This document shows positions 38,076 through 50,623 of a stretch of 64,000 nt of DNA, piece after piece. The notes below the pieces were generated by a model that saw only the letters and a list, made by a program, of their open reading frames with translations, searched no databases and was not told where the DNA came from. Both the position numbers and the translations under genes were made by a program. Numbering within the stretch: position 1 is the stretch's first letter; each line of letters opens with the position of its first letter. The DNA comes from Piromyces finnis (Eukaryota > Neocallimastigomycota > Neocallimastigomycetes > Neocallimastigales > Neocallimastigaceae), in NCBI GenBank assembly GCA_002104945.1, contig MCFH01000011.1, positions 505,501 through 569,500 of the forward strand, given 5' to 3'.

Positions 38076-40075
38076 TGATTAAATATATCACCAATATCTA
38101 CATATTATATTATACTATATTATTTTAATTTTTAGTTAATATAATATAAAATATTTATATATTTTAAAAGTATAAAAAGAATAACACCTATCTTTTTAAT
38201 AAAAAAAAAATACTGTTTATTTATCAAAATAGAATAACAAAAAAAAAAAAAAAAAAATATAATAGAAAAAAGTAATACTAATATATTTATAAATACACTA
38301 GCTAGATATTATTACTATTTTACATAATTTAAATTATATTTAGATTTAGATTTATTAGTAAACTAGAAAAAACTATATATATGAACAACTTAATAATTTT
38401 TCTTTATTAAGATAAATAAAATTATATTTTTTTAAAAATAATAATTAATATTAATTCTTATCTTTATAAAATAATTTATTATTATTATTATTTCAGTAGA
38501 ATTAAAACTTATCTATTTCATTTATAAAAATTCATTGAATGGTTACATTTATTAAAAAATACAATTAAATAAAAGGATAATTGATTTTTATTAAAATAGT
38601 TATTCTATATTCATAATTAAAAATACTATTTATTAATTTCATTATAATAGTTTGTTAATAATTTTAGGCATAATTTTACTTTTTTTTTTTTTTAGAATAA
38701 AATGATCTCAATAAATAGCAAGAAGTTGATTTTTTAAATAAAAAAAATCAACGTTTTCAGTTATTTTAATTTTTTATTTTTTTAATAATTTTTTACAATT
38801 AAATATTTTGGTAAGAAAAAATAAATGTTATATGTGTAACTTTATTATTTTAATGTGACACAAATCAATATATTCTAAAAAAAAAATATAATTAAAATAA
38901 TTAATGCAAGTAAATCATTGAACTAAAAAGCTTACATACAAGATTAACTTACCTTATATTTCCTTCATACCTTTCTAAGAAAAATACTCTTACTTGATTA
39001 TATTATTCAAAGTCTAATACTGTTAAAAGACTGTTAAAAGAGTCTTTTCATTTTTCAAATACTTTCACTAATAATAGCAGACGAGAAATGTAATTAAGAA
39101 AAAAAAGTATCTAGTATTTTTTATAACATAATAAAAAATTATAACGTTGTATATTGTAATATATATTTTAAACACTCATCTTTAATTTTACATAGTTTTT
39201 TATGAAACTCGACACAATATATATGATATTTTATTTGTTTTTGTTTTTGCTTTTTTGACAAGAAAGAAAAATATACACGATATAACAATGCCTAATTCAT
39301 TATGAGATTTGCCTCAGCATGGCATGGTCATAAGTATCATGTATCATATTTCTTTTTCTTCCTGAAAACTAAAATACCATAGAATGATTGCAACACTTAT
39401 AATATGTTTGTATTAATATTAATATCTAGAATAAAATCTTTTAATTGTTTTATATTATTTTGTTCATATAAGCAGTAATGAGTTATATAATTCATGTTTA
39501 TACATATAAACATTTTACACTCTCTATTACTTATAAAATAAAATATAAAACTATCATTTTTATAAGCATTTTCATCAACTTTTGAATTTAACAAAAAGCA
39601 ACATGTTTTATTTTTTTTTATTTAATGATGGATTCATTTTTTTTTAGTATTTCAATTTTATTCGTTTATCTATGGTGACACAAATTATGATTAAAATAAT
39701 AATTAATTTGAATAAATTAAAAATGAGATAAAAATAAATATATTTTTAATAAAATATACTATATAAGTAATATATTAATTAATATTTGAAACATTATATA
39801 TTAATCTTAATTATTAATTTTTAGTTATGATCAAACTAATTATATATTATTTATTATATTAATATTATATTATAATATATTATATTTAAAAATCAATGGA
39901 CAAAAGTTCATTTAAATTTTTATAAAAGTCGAGGACATTTTTTTTTATTATTTTTATAAAGTGAGAATAACAAAAAAATTTACCAAAAATTAAACCATTA
40001 AAATAAAATTTCTTTTTCCTTATTTTTACTTTGTGGGAAAAATAATTTAAACATTTTCTATTTAAATATGTAAAG

Positions 40076-40122
<47 letters not shown>

Positions 40123-41403
40123 AAATATAGCACCATTAAAGTTATAATGGAATTTTTTTTATATACAATAAAATCTAAAAATAAATTGATTTTTTACAAT
40201 TTTTATCCATAATTAAATATTAAATCATTTGTTGCTTTTTAATAAAAAAATTATTATTAATTAAACTTTTTATTAAAAATTTTCATTTTCTCTTCTGAAA
40301 AATTTTTTTGTTATTTTTTTTTTAAAATTTAAATTTCTAAAATTTTCTTTTTTATTAAAATAAAAAAAAAAAAGAAAATCAATATTTACTTAACATTAAT
40401 ATATATAGATAGATATAAATTTACTTATTTTTTTGAATGGCTTAACATTAATTAATCTTCAAAAAATAAAAATTTATATAGAATTTATATATATTATTAA
40501 TGAATAAACATAAATATAATTATAATCTAATTTAACAATATATTAATATTCTTAATATTAAATTAAGCAAGATTATATATATTTATTGCTCAAACTTGTA
40601 ATAATTTTAAATATTTGAATAGAAAAAACAAAGAAGAAAAATATATTTAGTATTATCTTTTTCTCGATATAATTGTAAATATCTATATCTATATTATATA
40701 TTTTTTAAAAATAATTAAATATAGAATAAGCATAAGATTCATCAATACTAATTTATTTATTATTTATTTATTTATTTATTATTATCATTTATTTTTTATA
40801 TTTTTTGTTTTTACAACTAATTTTAATACTTATAATAAAAAAAAAAAAAAGAAACTTTCTTCGTCAATTTTTCAGTAAAACAAATTTGAAAGAAAATAAT
40901 ATATTGCTTTAATATCAAATTATAAAATAATTTTAACAATTTAATTAGATAGAAAAAAATTATTATTTTTTTTTTATCTTAAAGTAAAAAGAAAAAAGGA
41001 ACAAAACTAATCAAAACTCATAAGAAAAAAGGTTTAAAAAAATTTTGAAATTGTTTATCTATATTTAAAAAACATATTTGAAAATATTTTTATATCTTAA
41101 TTATAATAAATTGACTTTATTAAAAAAAAAAGAAAGAAAAAAAAAAGGGAAAAAAAACATATTTGAGTCTTAATTGAATAATAGCTAATAGCATTATTTA
41201 TTTAACAATTTAAATTTTATGTTTCAGATTCAAATTAAATGAAAAAGAAAGTAAATAAAATATATTTATTTTTTAAATTTATATAAGAAAATATATTTTT
41301 AATAAAAAAATATTAAAATTTATTAAAAATTCACAATTTTATTAAAAATATAATTTCAAAATTATTTTTTTAAATTAAATATATTGTCAATTTATAGGTA
41401 GAA
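38076..41403. other. Large intergenic region
   Basis: 3.3 kb between two plus-strand genes. AT-rich, with an inverted repeat around 38725-38752 (TTGATTTTTT against AAAAAATCAA) and a 39-A homopolymer at 40082-40120. A segment at about 38900-39600 is somewhat less AT-biased, but I find no convincing gene in it; a 65-codon minus-strand frame there has no recognisable product. TTTATAG directly before position 41398 looks like a splice acceptor of a 5' UTR intron of the next gene. Confidence 0.5.
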
Positions 41404-44400
41404 ATGTTAGGATTAAATGATAATAATAATGATGAAAATATAAATAATGCTGAAACTTCTAATAATGATGTCCCACAAAATTATAACATGAATATGTCTC
41501 AAATGAACAATATAAATCCAATGAATTCTATGAACCAGCAAATTAATTCAATGATGGGAATTAACATGAATCAACCAATGAGTCCAACAATGAGACCTGT
41601 TATAAGCAGTCCAACAATGAGTCCAACAATGAACCCTTTGAGCCCAAATATGAGTCCAACAATGAATCCACTAAATCAAATGCAAATGCAGATGCAAATG
41701 CAAATGATAAATCAATCGTTAGGTATGCCACTTCCAATAAATAATAATATGGCAATTAATAATATGCAAATGGCTATGGTTCCAATGCAAATGAATATAA
41801 ATCAAGCTATATTGAATAATCAAGCTCTTTTAAATAATAATCAAATGAGTCAATATTCACTTACTCCGGAACAACTTCAACAACTACAACAAATGCAACA
41901 AGTTCAATTTCAACAGCAACTTCAACAACTACAACAAATGCAACAAATTCAATTACAACAGCAAATTCAAGCTTTTAATAAACAGAATATCATTAAAGCT
42001 AAAAATTTAAATCAAGACCAAAGTCAAATGCAGAATAATCAAGTACAACAAGTTAACTCACAATCCAAAAATAAAATATTATCTGAAAGTTCTCAAGAAT
42101 CTACTAAATCAAAGTCAAAACCAATGAAATCTATTGCAAAAAAGCTCTTTAGTACTCATAAAAAAGTTGAGAAACAAACATCAATAAGTTCTATTAATGA
42201 TGATGCTTCATCTACAAGTAGCGTAAATAGAAATGTAGATCAGCAAATAAAAATACAACAAAAACCACTTCCACAACCACAACAGCAATTTCAACAACCA
42301 CAGCAACAAATACAATTACAACAATATCAACAGCAACTTCAATATCAACAGCAATTTAATGATTTGTATAATATGACAAATATTAATGCCATTACCACGG
42401 GTCAATTACAAGGCATGAATAATTTTATGGTTAATAGTATGATGATGAATTATAATCAACTTGGTAATAATGCCGGTTCATTGACCAATGTTAATAATAA
42501 TTTCAATAACACAAATCGTTTTACAAAGAATAGTAATAATGCAACAAATGGCAATATTCAATTAACTACAACACCAATTATTAGTGATAACGAAAAAAGT
42601 ATTGATGGATCAACAGATATTTCTTCCATAAATTTGAATTCTAATAAAATTGATTCTAAGCAAAATAATTCAATAAGTGAATTATCAAAAGATGCTACCG
42701 AAAGTAGTGAAAATGTCAATCAAAATATTACTAATTTAGATGGCTCTTCCTCTAATATTAAAGGTAAAGATTCAATAAAAAGTGATATGAAAGGCAGAAA
42801 AGAATCTCAAAAAAATGAATCAAATAGAATACAAGAGGAATCAGGTGTGAATTCAACTTCAAGTTTATTATCAAATGATATAAATAGTTCAGATTTAAAT
42901 ACAGTAAATGAAAATAATTTCCTTGAAAAACCACAACATCCACCTCCACCATACTCAAAAAATGATAATTATTCAGAAGTTAATTCAATAATTCCTACTC
43001 AAAACAGACATAATACAATTAAAATACCGTCATCTTTTAGAGCTTTAAACCAATTAGCTAATCAATCTATAATACCAAATAATACTATTAAGTATAATTC
43101 ATTGAATCAATTAGTTGAAAATTCGTCTGAAAATACAGATAATAGCATTTCATTAAGTCAAGTAAATGAAAATAGTGGAAATAGAGCATTAAATATAATA
43201 AACGAAGATAATACAGATATTGATTCATCATCTTCAAATTATTTAACAGGAAATGTTGATGACAATGTTACTACAGTAATTGAAAATACTACAGATAATG
43301 AAAATACTAACAATGAATTATCGTCATTAAATCAATTAGTTGAAAATGCTACTAAAAATGAAAAATTTGAAAATGATAATAGTATTATAAATAATAATTC
43401 ATCAACATTAAATCAATTATCAGAAAATAATAATGATATTATAAAAACAGACGTATCATTAACAGACCAATCAGAAGAAAATACTTCTAGTAGCAAAGTT
43501 GAAAATAATTCTCAAAATCAAATTATTTCTATTAATCAAAATGAAAAAAAGAAAGTAAATGAATTAGTTGAATTAGGTCATAGTATTACAAATATAGTAA
43601 AATCTTGTTATCCAAGAGGAGCAAGCTTACAATTAAAATATCCACATATTAATGCACCATTAAAACAAAATAAAGCTAAAGATATTGCTGATGAAGAAAT
43701 ATCATCCTTTGATTCATTATCAGAAAAAAACACCGGTCTTGAACATATTGATTCCAATGATTTAAAATCTGAGGATTTTGAAAGTACTGAAAAAAATGAG
43801 ATTGATTTACCTGAATCAGCCGTTTCTGCTTTAAGTAGTTTCAAAAATAGTATGGACTCAACCTCTAAAAGAAATAGCAATGATTTATTAAAAAATTTAA
43901 ATGAATTGCGTAACTTTACAATTCCAACTCGTTCATTACAACCTACTAATAATAAAGACACTTTTAGTGGATTAAATAATTTAATTAATCAAAATGAACA
44001 GCAAGAACCACAACAAGAAAGTTCTTTTGATGGATTAAATAATTTAGCTAACCATTATGAACAAGAACTCCAACAAGAATCTACATTCAATGGATTAAAT
44101 AGCTTAGCTAATCAAAATGAACAGCAAGAACCACAACAAGAAATTGCTTTTGATGGATTAAATGGATTAAATAGCTTAGCTAATCAAAATGAACAGCAAG
44201 AACCACAACAAGAAATTGCTTTTGATGGATTAAATAGTTTAGCTAACCAATATGAGCAGCAAGAACCACAACAAGAAGTTGCTTTTAGTGGATTAAATAG
44301 CTTAGTCGATCAAAATGAACAACAAGAACAACAACAAGAAATTGCTTTTGGTGGATTAAATGGATTAAATAGCTTAGTTAATCAAAATGAACAGCAAGAA

Positions 44401-47400
44401 TCACAACAAGAAATTGCTTTTGGTGGATTAAATAGCTTAGCTAATCAAAATGAACAACAAGAACCACAACAAGAAAGTTCTTTTGATGGATTAAATAACC
44501 TAGTTAATCAAAATGAACAACAAAAATCACAACAAGAAACTACTTTTAGTGGTTTAAACAGTTTAGCTAACCAATATGAGCAACAAGAACCACAACAAGA
44601 AGTTGCATTTGGTGGATTAAATAGCTTAGTCAATCAAAATGAACAAGAACAACAACAAGAAATTGCTTTCAATGGATTAAATGGATTAAATAGTTTAGTT
44701 AATCAAAATGAACAACAAGAACCACAACAAGAAATTGCTTTTGGTGAATTAAATGGATTAAATAGCTTAGCTAGGCGTTATGAACAGCAAGAACCACAAC
44801 AAGAAGCTACTTTTAATGGTTTAAATGGTTTAAATAGTTTAGTTAATCAAAATGAACAACAAGAACCACAACAAAAAATTGCTTTTGGTGGATTAAATGG
44901 ATTAAATAGCTTAGTTAATCAAAATGAACAACAAGAACCACAACAAGAAATTGCTTTTGGTGGATTAAATGGATTAAATAGCTTAGCTAACCAATATGAA
45001 CAGCAAGAACCACAACAAGAAGCTATTTTTAATGGTTTAAATGGTTTAAATAGTTTAGTTAATCAAAATGAACAACAAGAACCACAACAAGAAGCTACTT
45101 TTAATGGTTTAAATGGTTTAAATAGTTTAGTTAATCAAAATGAACAACAAGAACCACAACAAGAAATTGCTTTTGGTGGATTAAATAGCTTAGCTAAGCG
45201 TTATGAACAGCAAGAACCACAACAAGAAACTATTTTTAGTGGTTTAAATAGCTTAGCTAACCAATATGAGCAACAAGAACCACAACAAGAAACTATTTTT
45301 AGTGGTTTAAATAGCTTAGCTAACCAATATGAGCAACAAGAACCACAACAAGAAACTATTTTTAGTGGTTTAAATAGCTTAGCTAACCAATATGAGCAAC
45401 AAGAACCACAACAAGAAACTATTTTTAGTGGTTTAAATAGCTTAGCTAACCAATATGAGCAACAAGAACCACAACAAGAAACTGCTTTTGATGGATTAAA
45501 TGGATTAAATAGCTTAGTTAATCAAAATGAACAACAAGAACCACAACAAGAAATTGCTTTTGATGGATTAAATAGTTTAGCTAACCAATATAAACAACAA
45601 ATACAAGTTAGTAATTTAGTAAAAGATGATAGTATTGAAGAAGATGATTCAGAAGACGATTCCAGTATTGTTGATAATAGTAATAGTAGTATTATTTTCA
45701 AAGAACTTCATGAACAAGTTAAAGCTCAAGTCAATGCTGCCCTCAATAATGAATACGATACAGATGCAGAAAATGAATTAGTTGAAGAATTAGAAAAATC
45801 CAATTTAGAACATAATAAATCAATCAAACCAATCATGTTAGATAAAGAACTTCCAGAACTACCAACTGCTAAAACGTTAACTATAACTACAACTAATTTG
45901 CCAATTGAAGAAGATGCACCTGCAAGTGCTCCTATTGAACAATCTAAGCAAAATGATAATCTTTACATACCAAGAAGTGTTAGTGCATTTAAATCTGGAA
46001 AGGAAAATTTACAAAACATTACTGAAGAATTCAGCAAAAAAAGTAGTATTATTATACGCCAATTAAGTAGAAAGAATATTTCCAGCAATGAAATATGTCG
46101 TGGTTTAAGTAAAAATAGTATAGATGTTTTGAATGAATTAAATAAAAATGGTGATATTAAGAGGGAACATACAACAAGTAGCGTTTATGATTTTGAATAT
46201 CTACATCATTCTATTTGTAGTATGAATAGTTTAAGTGGTATTAGTAGTATTAGTAACACTAACTCCTTAGCTAATATTATTATGGGCAATGACTTAGATG
46301 AAATTGATAGTGGTATAAAAAGGACTTCAACTACCAAACAAACTATTAAGGAGGAAAAAGAATTAAGTGAAAAGAGCAAAAAACATGAAAGTACTGAAAA
46401 CATCGTTAAAGAATTTGATGAACTTTTCAAATATATTGGCGAAAATAAAGATTTAGATGTTGACTTTTTCGGTATCTTTAATAATATATGCAGGGAATAT
46501 GGAGTTGGTACAAATAAAAGTACACAAGAAGAAGACCAAACAAATAACATAAATGAAGAAGATAATGATGTAAAAGCAAATGAAACTACTACAGAAACTG
46601 GAAATACTGCTATAGGTAATGATGTAAAAATAACTGTTAATGAACCAATTCAATCCAAAGAAAAAGAAGTAGAAGATAAACCACAAGAACAAAGTCAAGA
46701 AGAACAATCATTATTAGTAAGAAAGGAAACTCTTTCCAAAAACAAGGGTAAGAGTGTTTGTATTGATAATAGCTACAGTGAAAATCAAATATCAGATTCT
46801 TCTTCTAGAATCTACGAAACAATACCACCCGAACTTCTTTCCAATGAAATAAAACGTTCAGCTACCACTAACAACAATATAATTAATAATGTGATATCTC
46901 AAATGAATCGTAATGAAGATATAAATGATTACAGTAGTAATCAATTTATAGCTCAACAGGAGAATGCTCTTTTGGATTCTGCTTCCAATAAAGAAAATGA
47001 TTTATTAGCTATTCTTTTCAGTATGGGATTCGAAAATACCGAAGAAAATTTAAAGGCTTTGAGAAAAGCAAATAATAATATTGATCAAGCTGTTAATTAC
47101 TTGGTTGAAGAAAAGGTTCCATATGATGTTATAAACGACATTCGTGAAAATGATTTTCTTGAAGAAACTGAACAACTACGTAGAAGATACCAACAACTTT
47201 CATTATTAAATAATACTCTTAGTCAAAATAGTTATCAACAACAATCTTCTTTACAATTAGCAAATATTAACGGTGTTTATGGTCAATATAATAATGGAAT
47301 TATTCAGCCAGTAATTGTTAATCCAAATGATAGCTACATATTACAAAACTTGAATGGTACTAACTCACTTCTAATAGATAATAATGAATTGAATAGATTA

Positions 47401-49431
47401 TTAATACAACAACAACAACAACAACAACAACAACAGATGGTTAATAAACCACCAGCCCCAGAATATCCTGGATATGATGTTATGAATAATAATATGGTAT
47501 TACCAAATACTAATGCTAACACCAACAATGCCATTAATTCTATGGATAATAATACAATTCCAGTAATTGAATCTAATCATAACATAGCTTCTAATAATGT
47601 AATAGTAAATAATAGAATTAGTGGAAATACTTCATTAACTCAAGAAAATATATCATTAATTAATGGAAACAGAATTATAGCTGAAGATGCAACTAGTATT
47701 GTAAATAACGGCAACAATAACAATATTAATATAAATAATAACAGAAATACTAATAGTTTAAGTATGAAAATTAATAACAGAGAAAGTCAAAGAGGCTCAA
47801 ACACATCAATTATTTATAATATGAGTAATTCCGAAATTATGAATTGTTGTTCTGATGATGGAGAAGATATTGAAACCAACAGTGAATTATCTGTAGACGT
47901 TATTCAAGAAAAAAGTAACTTAAATAATGGTTATGATGAATTACCAATTACAACTTCAACAACCATCGATGAATCATTACAATCACCAGTTTCTAATCAA
48001 TTTAATAATTCGATGGATAGTATTCAGGTATCTCTTGATTCACCTGCAAATATCGAAAGTGGTGTTAGTCCAACTTCTTCATTTTATAATAACATGATTA
48101 ATGTTGATAATCTCTCACTTCCAAGAAACAGCCCTAATACAAGTTTCGATTCCACAAACCAACAAATACAATTAAATGCTCAAATCCAACAAAATCAACA
48201 ACAAATTTTAAAATTCCAAAACCAATTACAAAAGATGCAAATGAGAAATACTCAGATTGAAAGGTTCTATAACAATATTCAAAGTCCACCAGAACACATT
48301 CCATACAAAACAGTTACTTGGTATCCAAAATGGACTAGTCATAATTCACCATTTAGTGAAAATATTGTTTTCCATGTTAAATTAAATACTAAGAATGAAG
48401 CAACCCTTATTTCAACTTTAAAAAAGAGAAGAAATGAAGCCAGAGCTAATCCAGAAGATTATAATAAGGTCGTTCTTTTCTGTAATCATTTGTTTAGCTC
48501 GATGAAATATATTCAAAATGAACAATCTGATATTTTGAATGATGCCTTAAAGTTATTAAAAAAGAGTGTAAAAGAAAATTCCATTGAAGCTTGTAATGTA
48601 TTAGCAGGTCTTTACCTTTATGGTATTGAAGGTTCTTTATATCATGTTTCCGATTATGAAAAGGCCGGACCATTGTTCATGAAGGTACTTAAAAATACTC
48701 AACAACAACAAAAGCAATTGAACACCGAATCTACCTATAATCTTGGTATTTGTTACGAAAATATGGATTCTAAAAAGAAGCGTACACAAGCTATTTCATT
48801 CTTTAAATATGCTGCCTTAAATGGACATCCAGGTGCTTCTTTCAAAATGTACAAAATCTATGAAAGAGTTTCACCAAAAGAAGCTATCAAATGGTTAACT
48901 CTTAGTAAGCGTAATGCAACCAAGGAATATCCAGATGGTATCTATGAATATGCTCTTCTTTGTTATAAGGGTTATGAAAGTGGTGGTATTCCAAAGAATG
49001 AGAAATACACCATTTCTTTATTAAAAGAAGCTGCTAATAAATTAGAACATGTTCCAAGTGCTTTGGAATTAGGTAAATTCTTTTTAATTAATGAAGGTAA
49101 TACTTCAACCAATGCTGGAAAATATTTATATAAGGCAGCTTGTAAGGATAATAAGGTAGCTCAATTCAAATTAGCTTCATGGTGGGAAAAGCAACAAGTA
49201 AAATCTGAAATGAAAAAGAAGGCTTACTTTGAATGGCTTTCCCGTGCTGCTGAAGGTAAGGATGGTTTAACAGAAGCTATTTATCGTGTTGGATACTGTT
49301 ATGAATTAGGTTATGGTGTTACCCCAAACAAAAATATTGCACAATCATTCTATGAAAATGCAGCTGCAAGAGGATATGTTAAAGCTAAAGAAAAGTTGGA
49401 AAAAATGAATAACAATAATGTTGTTAATTAA
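41404..49431 (+). CDS. Giant Gln/Asn-rich protein with tandem repeats, a UBA domain and C-terminal Sel1 repeats
   Basis: One intronless frame of 2675 residues. Residues 1-330 are Met/Gln/Asn/Pro-rich (MSPTMNPLSP; long Gln runs), a prion-like composition. Disordered Ser/Asn-rich sequence follows, with a PPPPYS motif near 516. Residues about 858-1402 are the 25-unit GLNSL repeat. A UBA domain (about 1862-1906: LLAILFSMGFENTEENLKAL) should bind ubiquitin. Residues about 2300-2665 are Sel1-like repeats (ACNVLAGLYLYGIEG; TYNLGICYENM; AIYRVGYCYELGYGVTPNKN) entered via VTWYPKWTSH. In fungi, Sel1-repeat proteins of the Chs4/Skt5 type activate chitin synthase III, and the C-terminus resembles them. 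The UBA is not typical of that family, so function is inferred only in general terms: an adaptor, perhaps in wall synthesis or ubiquitin-linked turnover. Confidence 0.88.
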   Translation: MLGLNDNNNDENINNAETSNNDVPQNYNMNMSQMNNINPMNSMNQQINSMMGINMNQPMSPTMRPVISSPTMSPTMNPLSPNMSPTMNPLNQMQMQMQMQMINQSLGMPLPINNNMAINNMQMAMVPMQMNINQAILNNQALLNNNQMSQYSLTPEQLQQLQQMQQVQFQQQLQQLQQMQQIQLQQQIQAFNKQNIIKAKNLNQDQSQMQNNQVQQVNSQSKNKILSESSQESTKSKSKPMKSIAKKLFSTHKKVEKQTSISSINDDASSTSSVNRNVDQQIKIQQKPLPQPQQQFQQPQQQIQLQQYQQQLQYQQQFNDLYNMTNINAITTGQLQGMNNFMVNSMMMNYNQLGNNAGSLTNVNNNFNNTNRFTKNSNNATNGNIQLTTTPIISDNEKSIDGSTDISSINLNSNKIDSKQNNSISELSKDATESSENVNQNITNLDGSSSNIKGKDSIKSDMKGRKESQKNESNRIQEESGVNSTSSLLSNDINSSDLNTVNENNFLEKPQHPPPPYSKNDNYSEVNSIIPTQNRHNTIKIPSSFRALNQLANQSIIPNNTIKYNSLNQLVENSSENTDNSISLSQVNENSGNRALNIINEDNTDIDSSSSNYLTGNVDDNVTTVIENTTDNENTNNELSSLNQLVENATKNEKFENDNSIINNNSSTLNQLSENNNDIIKTDVSLTDQSEENTSSSKVENNSQNQIISINQNEKKKVNELVELGHSITNIVKSCYPRGASLQLKYPHINAPLKQNKAKDIADEEISSFDSLSEKNTGLEHIDSNDLKSEDFESTEKNEIDLPESAVSALSSFKNSMDSTSKRNSNDLLKNLNELRNFTIPTRSLQPTNNKDTFSGLNNLINQNEQQEPQQESSFDGLNNLANHYEQELQQESTFNGLNSLANQNEQQEPQQEIAFDGLNGLNSLANQNEQQEPQQEIAFDGLNSLANQYEQQEPQQEVAFSGLNSLVDQNEQQEQQQEIAFGGLNGLNSLVNQNEQQESQQEIAFGGLNSLANQNEQQEPQQESSFDGLNNLVNQNEQQKSQQETTFSGLNSLANQYEQQEPQQEVAFGGLNSLVNQNEQEQQQEIAFNGLNGLNSLVNQNEQQEPQQEIAFGELNGLNSLARRYEQQEPQQEATFNGLNGLNSLVNQNEQQEPQQKIAFGGLNGLNSLVNQNEQQEPQQEIAFGGLNGLNSLANQYEQQEPQQEAIFNGLNGLNSLVNQNEQQEPQQEATFNGLNGLNSLVNQNEQQEPQQEIAFGGLNSLAKRYEQQEPQQETIFSGLNSLANQYEQQEPQQETIFSGLNSLANQYEQQEPQQETIFSGLNSLANQYEQQEPQQETIFSGLNSLANQYEQQEPQQETAFDGLNGLNSLVNQNEQQEPQQEIAFDGLNSLANQYKQQIQVSNLVKDDSIEEDDSEDDSSIVDNSNSSIIFKELHEQVKAQVNAALNNEYDTDAENELVEELEKSNLEHNKSIKPIMLDKELPELPTAKTLTITTTNLPIEEDAPASAPIEQSKQNDNLYIPRSVSAFKSGKENLQNITEEFSKKSSIIIRQLSRKNISSNEICRGLSKNSIDVLNELNKNGDIKREHTTSSVYDFEYLHHSICSMNSLSGISSISNTNSLANIIMGNDLDEIDSGIKRTSTTKQTIKEEKELSEKSKKHESTENIVKEFDELFKYIGENKDLDVDFFGIFNNICREYGVGTNKSTQEEDQTNNINEEDNDVKANETTTETGNTAIGNDVKITVNEPIQSKEKEVEDKPQEQSQEEQSLLVRKETLSKNKGKSVCIDNSYSENQISDSSSRIYETIPPELLSNEIKRSATTNNNIINNVISQMNRNEDINDYSSNQFIAQQENALLDSASNKENDLLAILFSMGFENTEENLKALRKANNNIDQAVNYLVEEKVPYDVINDIRENDFLEETEQLRRRYQQLSLLNNTLSQNSYQQQSSLQLANINGVYGQYNNGIIQPVIVNPNDSYILQNLNGTNSLLIDNNELNRLLIQQQQQQQQQQMVNKPPAPEYPGYDVMNNNMVLPNTNANTNNAINSMDNNTIPVIESNHNIASNNVIVNNRISGNTSLTQENISLINGNRIIAEDATSIVNNGNNNNININNNRNTNSLSMKINNRESQRGSNTSIIYNMSNSEIMNCCSDDGEDIETNSELSVDVIQEKSNLNNGYDELPITTSTTIDESLQSPVSNQFNNSMDSIQVSLDSPANIESGVSPTSSFYNNMINVDNLSLPRNSPNTSFDSTNQQIQLNAQIQQNQQQILKFQNQLQKMQMRNTQIERFYNNIQSPPEHIPYKTVTWYPKWTSHNSPFSENIVFHVKLNTKNEATLISTLKKRRNEARANPEDYNKVVLFCNHLFSSMKYIQNEQSDILNDALKLLKKSVKENSIEACNVLAGLYLYGIEGSLYHVSDYEKAGPLFMKVLKNTQQQQKQLNTESTYNLGICYENMDSKKKRTQAISFFKYAALNGHPGASFKMYKIYERVSPKEAIKWLTLSKRNATKEYPDGIYEYALLCYKGYESGGIPKNEKYTISLLKEAANKLEHVPSALELGKFFLINEGNTSTNAGKYLYKAACKDNKVAQFKLASWWEKQQVKSEMKKKAYFEWLSRAAEGKDGLTEAIYRVGYCYELGYGVTPNKNIAQSFYENAAARGYVKAKEKLEKMNNNNVVN
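43960..45600 (+). repeat. 25-unit in-frame minisatellite (63/72-nt units)
   Basis: Tandem units of 21 residues (GLNSLANQYEQQEPQQETIF type) or 24 residues where GLN is duplicated (GLNGLNSL). Four copies at about 45228-45480 are virtually identical; the edges are more diverged, as expected if the array grows from its centre. Confidence 0.95.
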
Positions 49432-50623
49432 AATAATATTGTTATTTTTGATTCCCGATAAATATAATAGAATTTAAGGTCAACATTATTAAAAATATAT
49501 TTAAAAATATAAAAACGTCAAAACAAAATATATAAAATAATAATTACAACAAATTACAAAAAATTAAAATAAAGAGTAAAAAAAAAATAATACTTTAAAA
49601 TTAAAATAAAATAAAATAAAATAAAAATAAAATAAATATAAATAAATATAAATAATAGCAATAAATATAAATAATTAGAATAATTAGAATATAAAATGTA
49701 TAAATTACAAATTAATCTAACAAAGAAATAATATTTTTCAATTTTAGTTTTTCAGTTTTTTAATATATAGTAATACAATAAAGCATAATATATAAATATA
49801 TAAAATTCATGTATAAAAAGAAAAAAAAAAATAAAAATAAAATAAAATAAATAAAAATATATTTTAAAAAAAAAAAAGTAAAAAAAAAATTTTTTAAAGG
49901 CATCAAATATTTTTAAACTTAATAATATTCTAAGCATCATAAATTATTATTTTAAGATTATTTATAAGACTTTATACAAATAATTTATTTTGCATGTTGT
50001 AATAGCTTTATAAAAATTTTTTGTTTTTTTTTGTTTTATATTTTCATGACATTATATCAATATTGATAGTACATTTATTTTTATTATACATGTTATAAAA
50101 AAAAATAAAATAAAAAAATATATATTTAAACACAAAAATGAATAAAATCGTATATTTATATATACAAAAAAAGTATTATACCTTTGGATTATTATTAAAT
50201 TAACAAATTATACTTATTTCTACTTTTTAAACAATTGCATTAATATAAAAAAGCAATAATAATGATTCCTTTGATTGATATTACCAATATATAAAATAAA
50301 TTTTCACAAAATTATTTTTATATAATTTTTTTTTATTTAAAAAACAATTTACTAAATCAAATATAAATATATACAATTAAATAATATTTAGAAATAATAA
50401 GTATATTAATTAATAAATTTTATCTCTGTTCTTTTCTTAGTTATTATTTTTTCTTTTTTTTTTTTTTTTTGGTCTTTATAAGTTATAAAAAAATTAAATT
50501 TGAAAATACAGAAAACTTTTTTCTTTATATTTGTTGTATATATTAAATCTATTAAAACTAAAAATTAAAAATATAATAAATGAATAATTTATATTTCCTG
50601 ATATAAATTGTTCTTTAAGTTGT
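49432..50623. other. Intergenic region, convergent gene ends
   Basis: 1.2 kb of AT-rich DNA with A/T simple repeats (AAATA, AATAA) near 49560-49690. It holds the 3' ends of the Sel1 gene and the xylanase gene. No other feature seen. Confidence 0.5.

Noticed and set aside
39397-39594. 65-codon minus-strand frame in a slightly less AT-rich segment
   Set aside because: No family, no flanking exons that join in phase, and length within chance for this composition.
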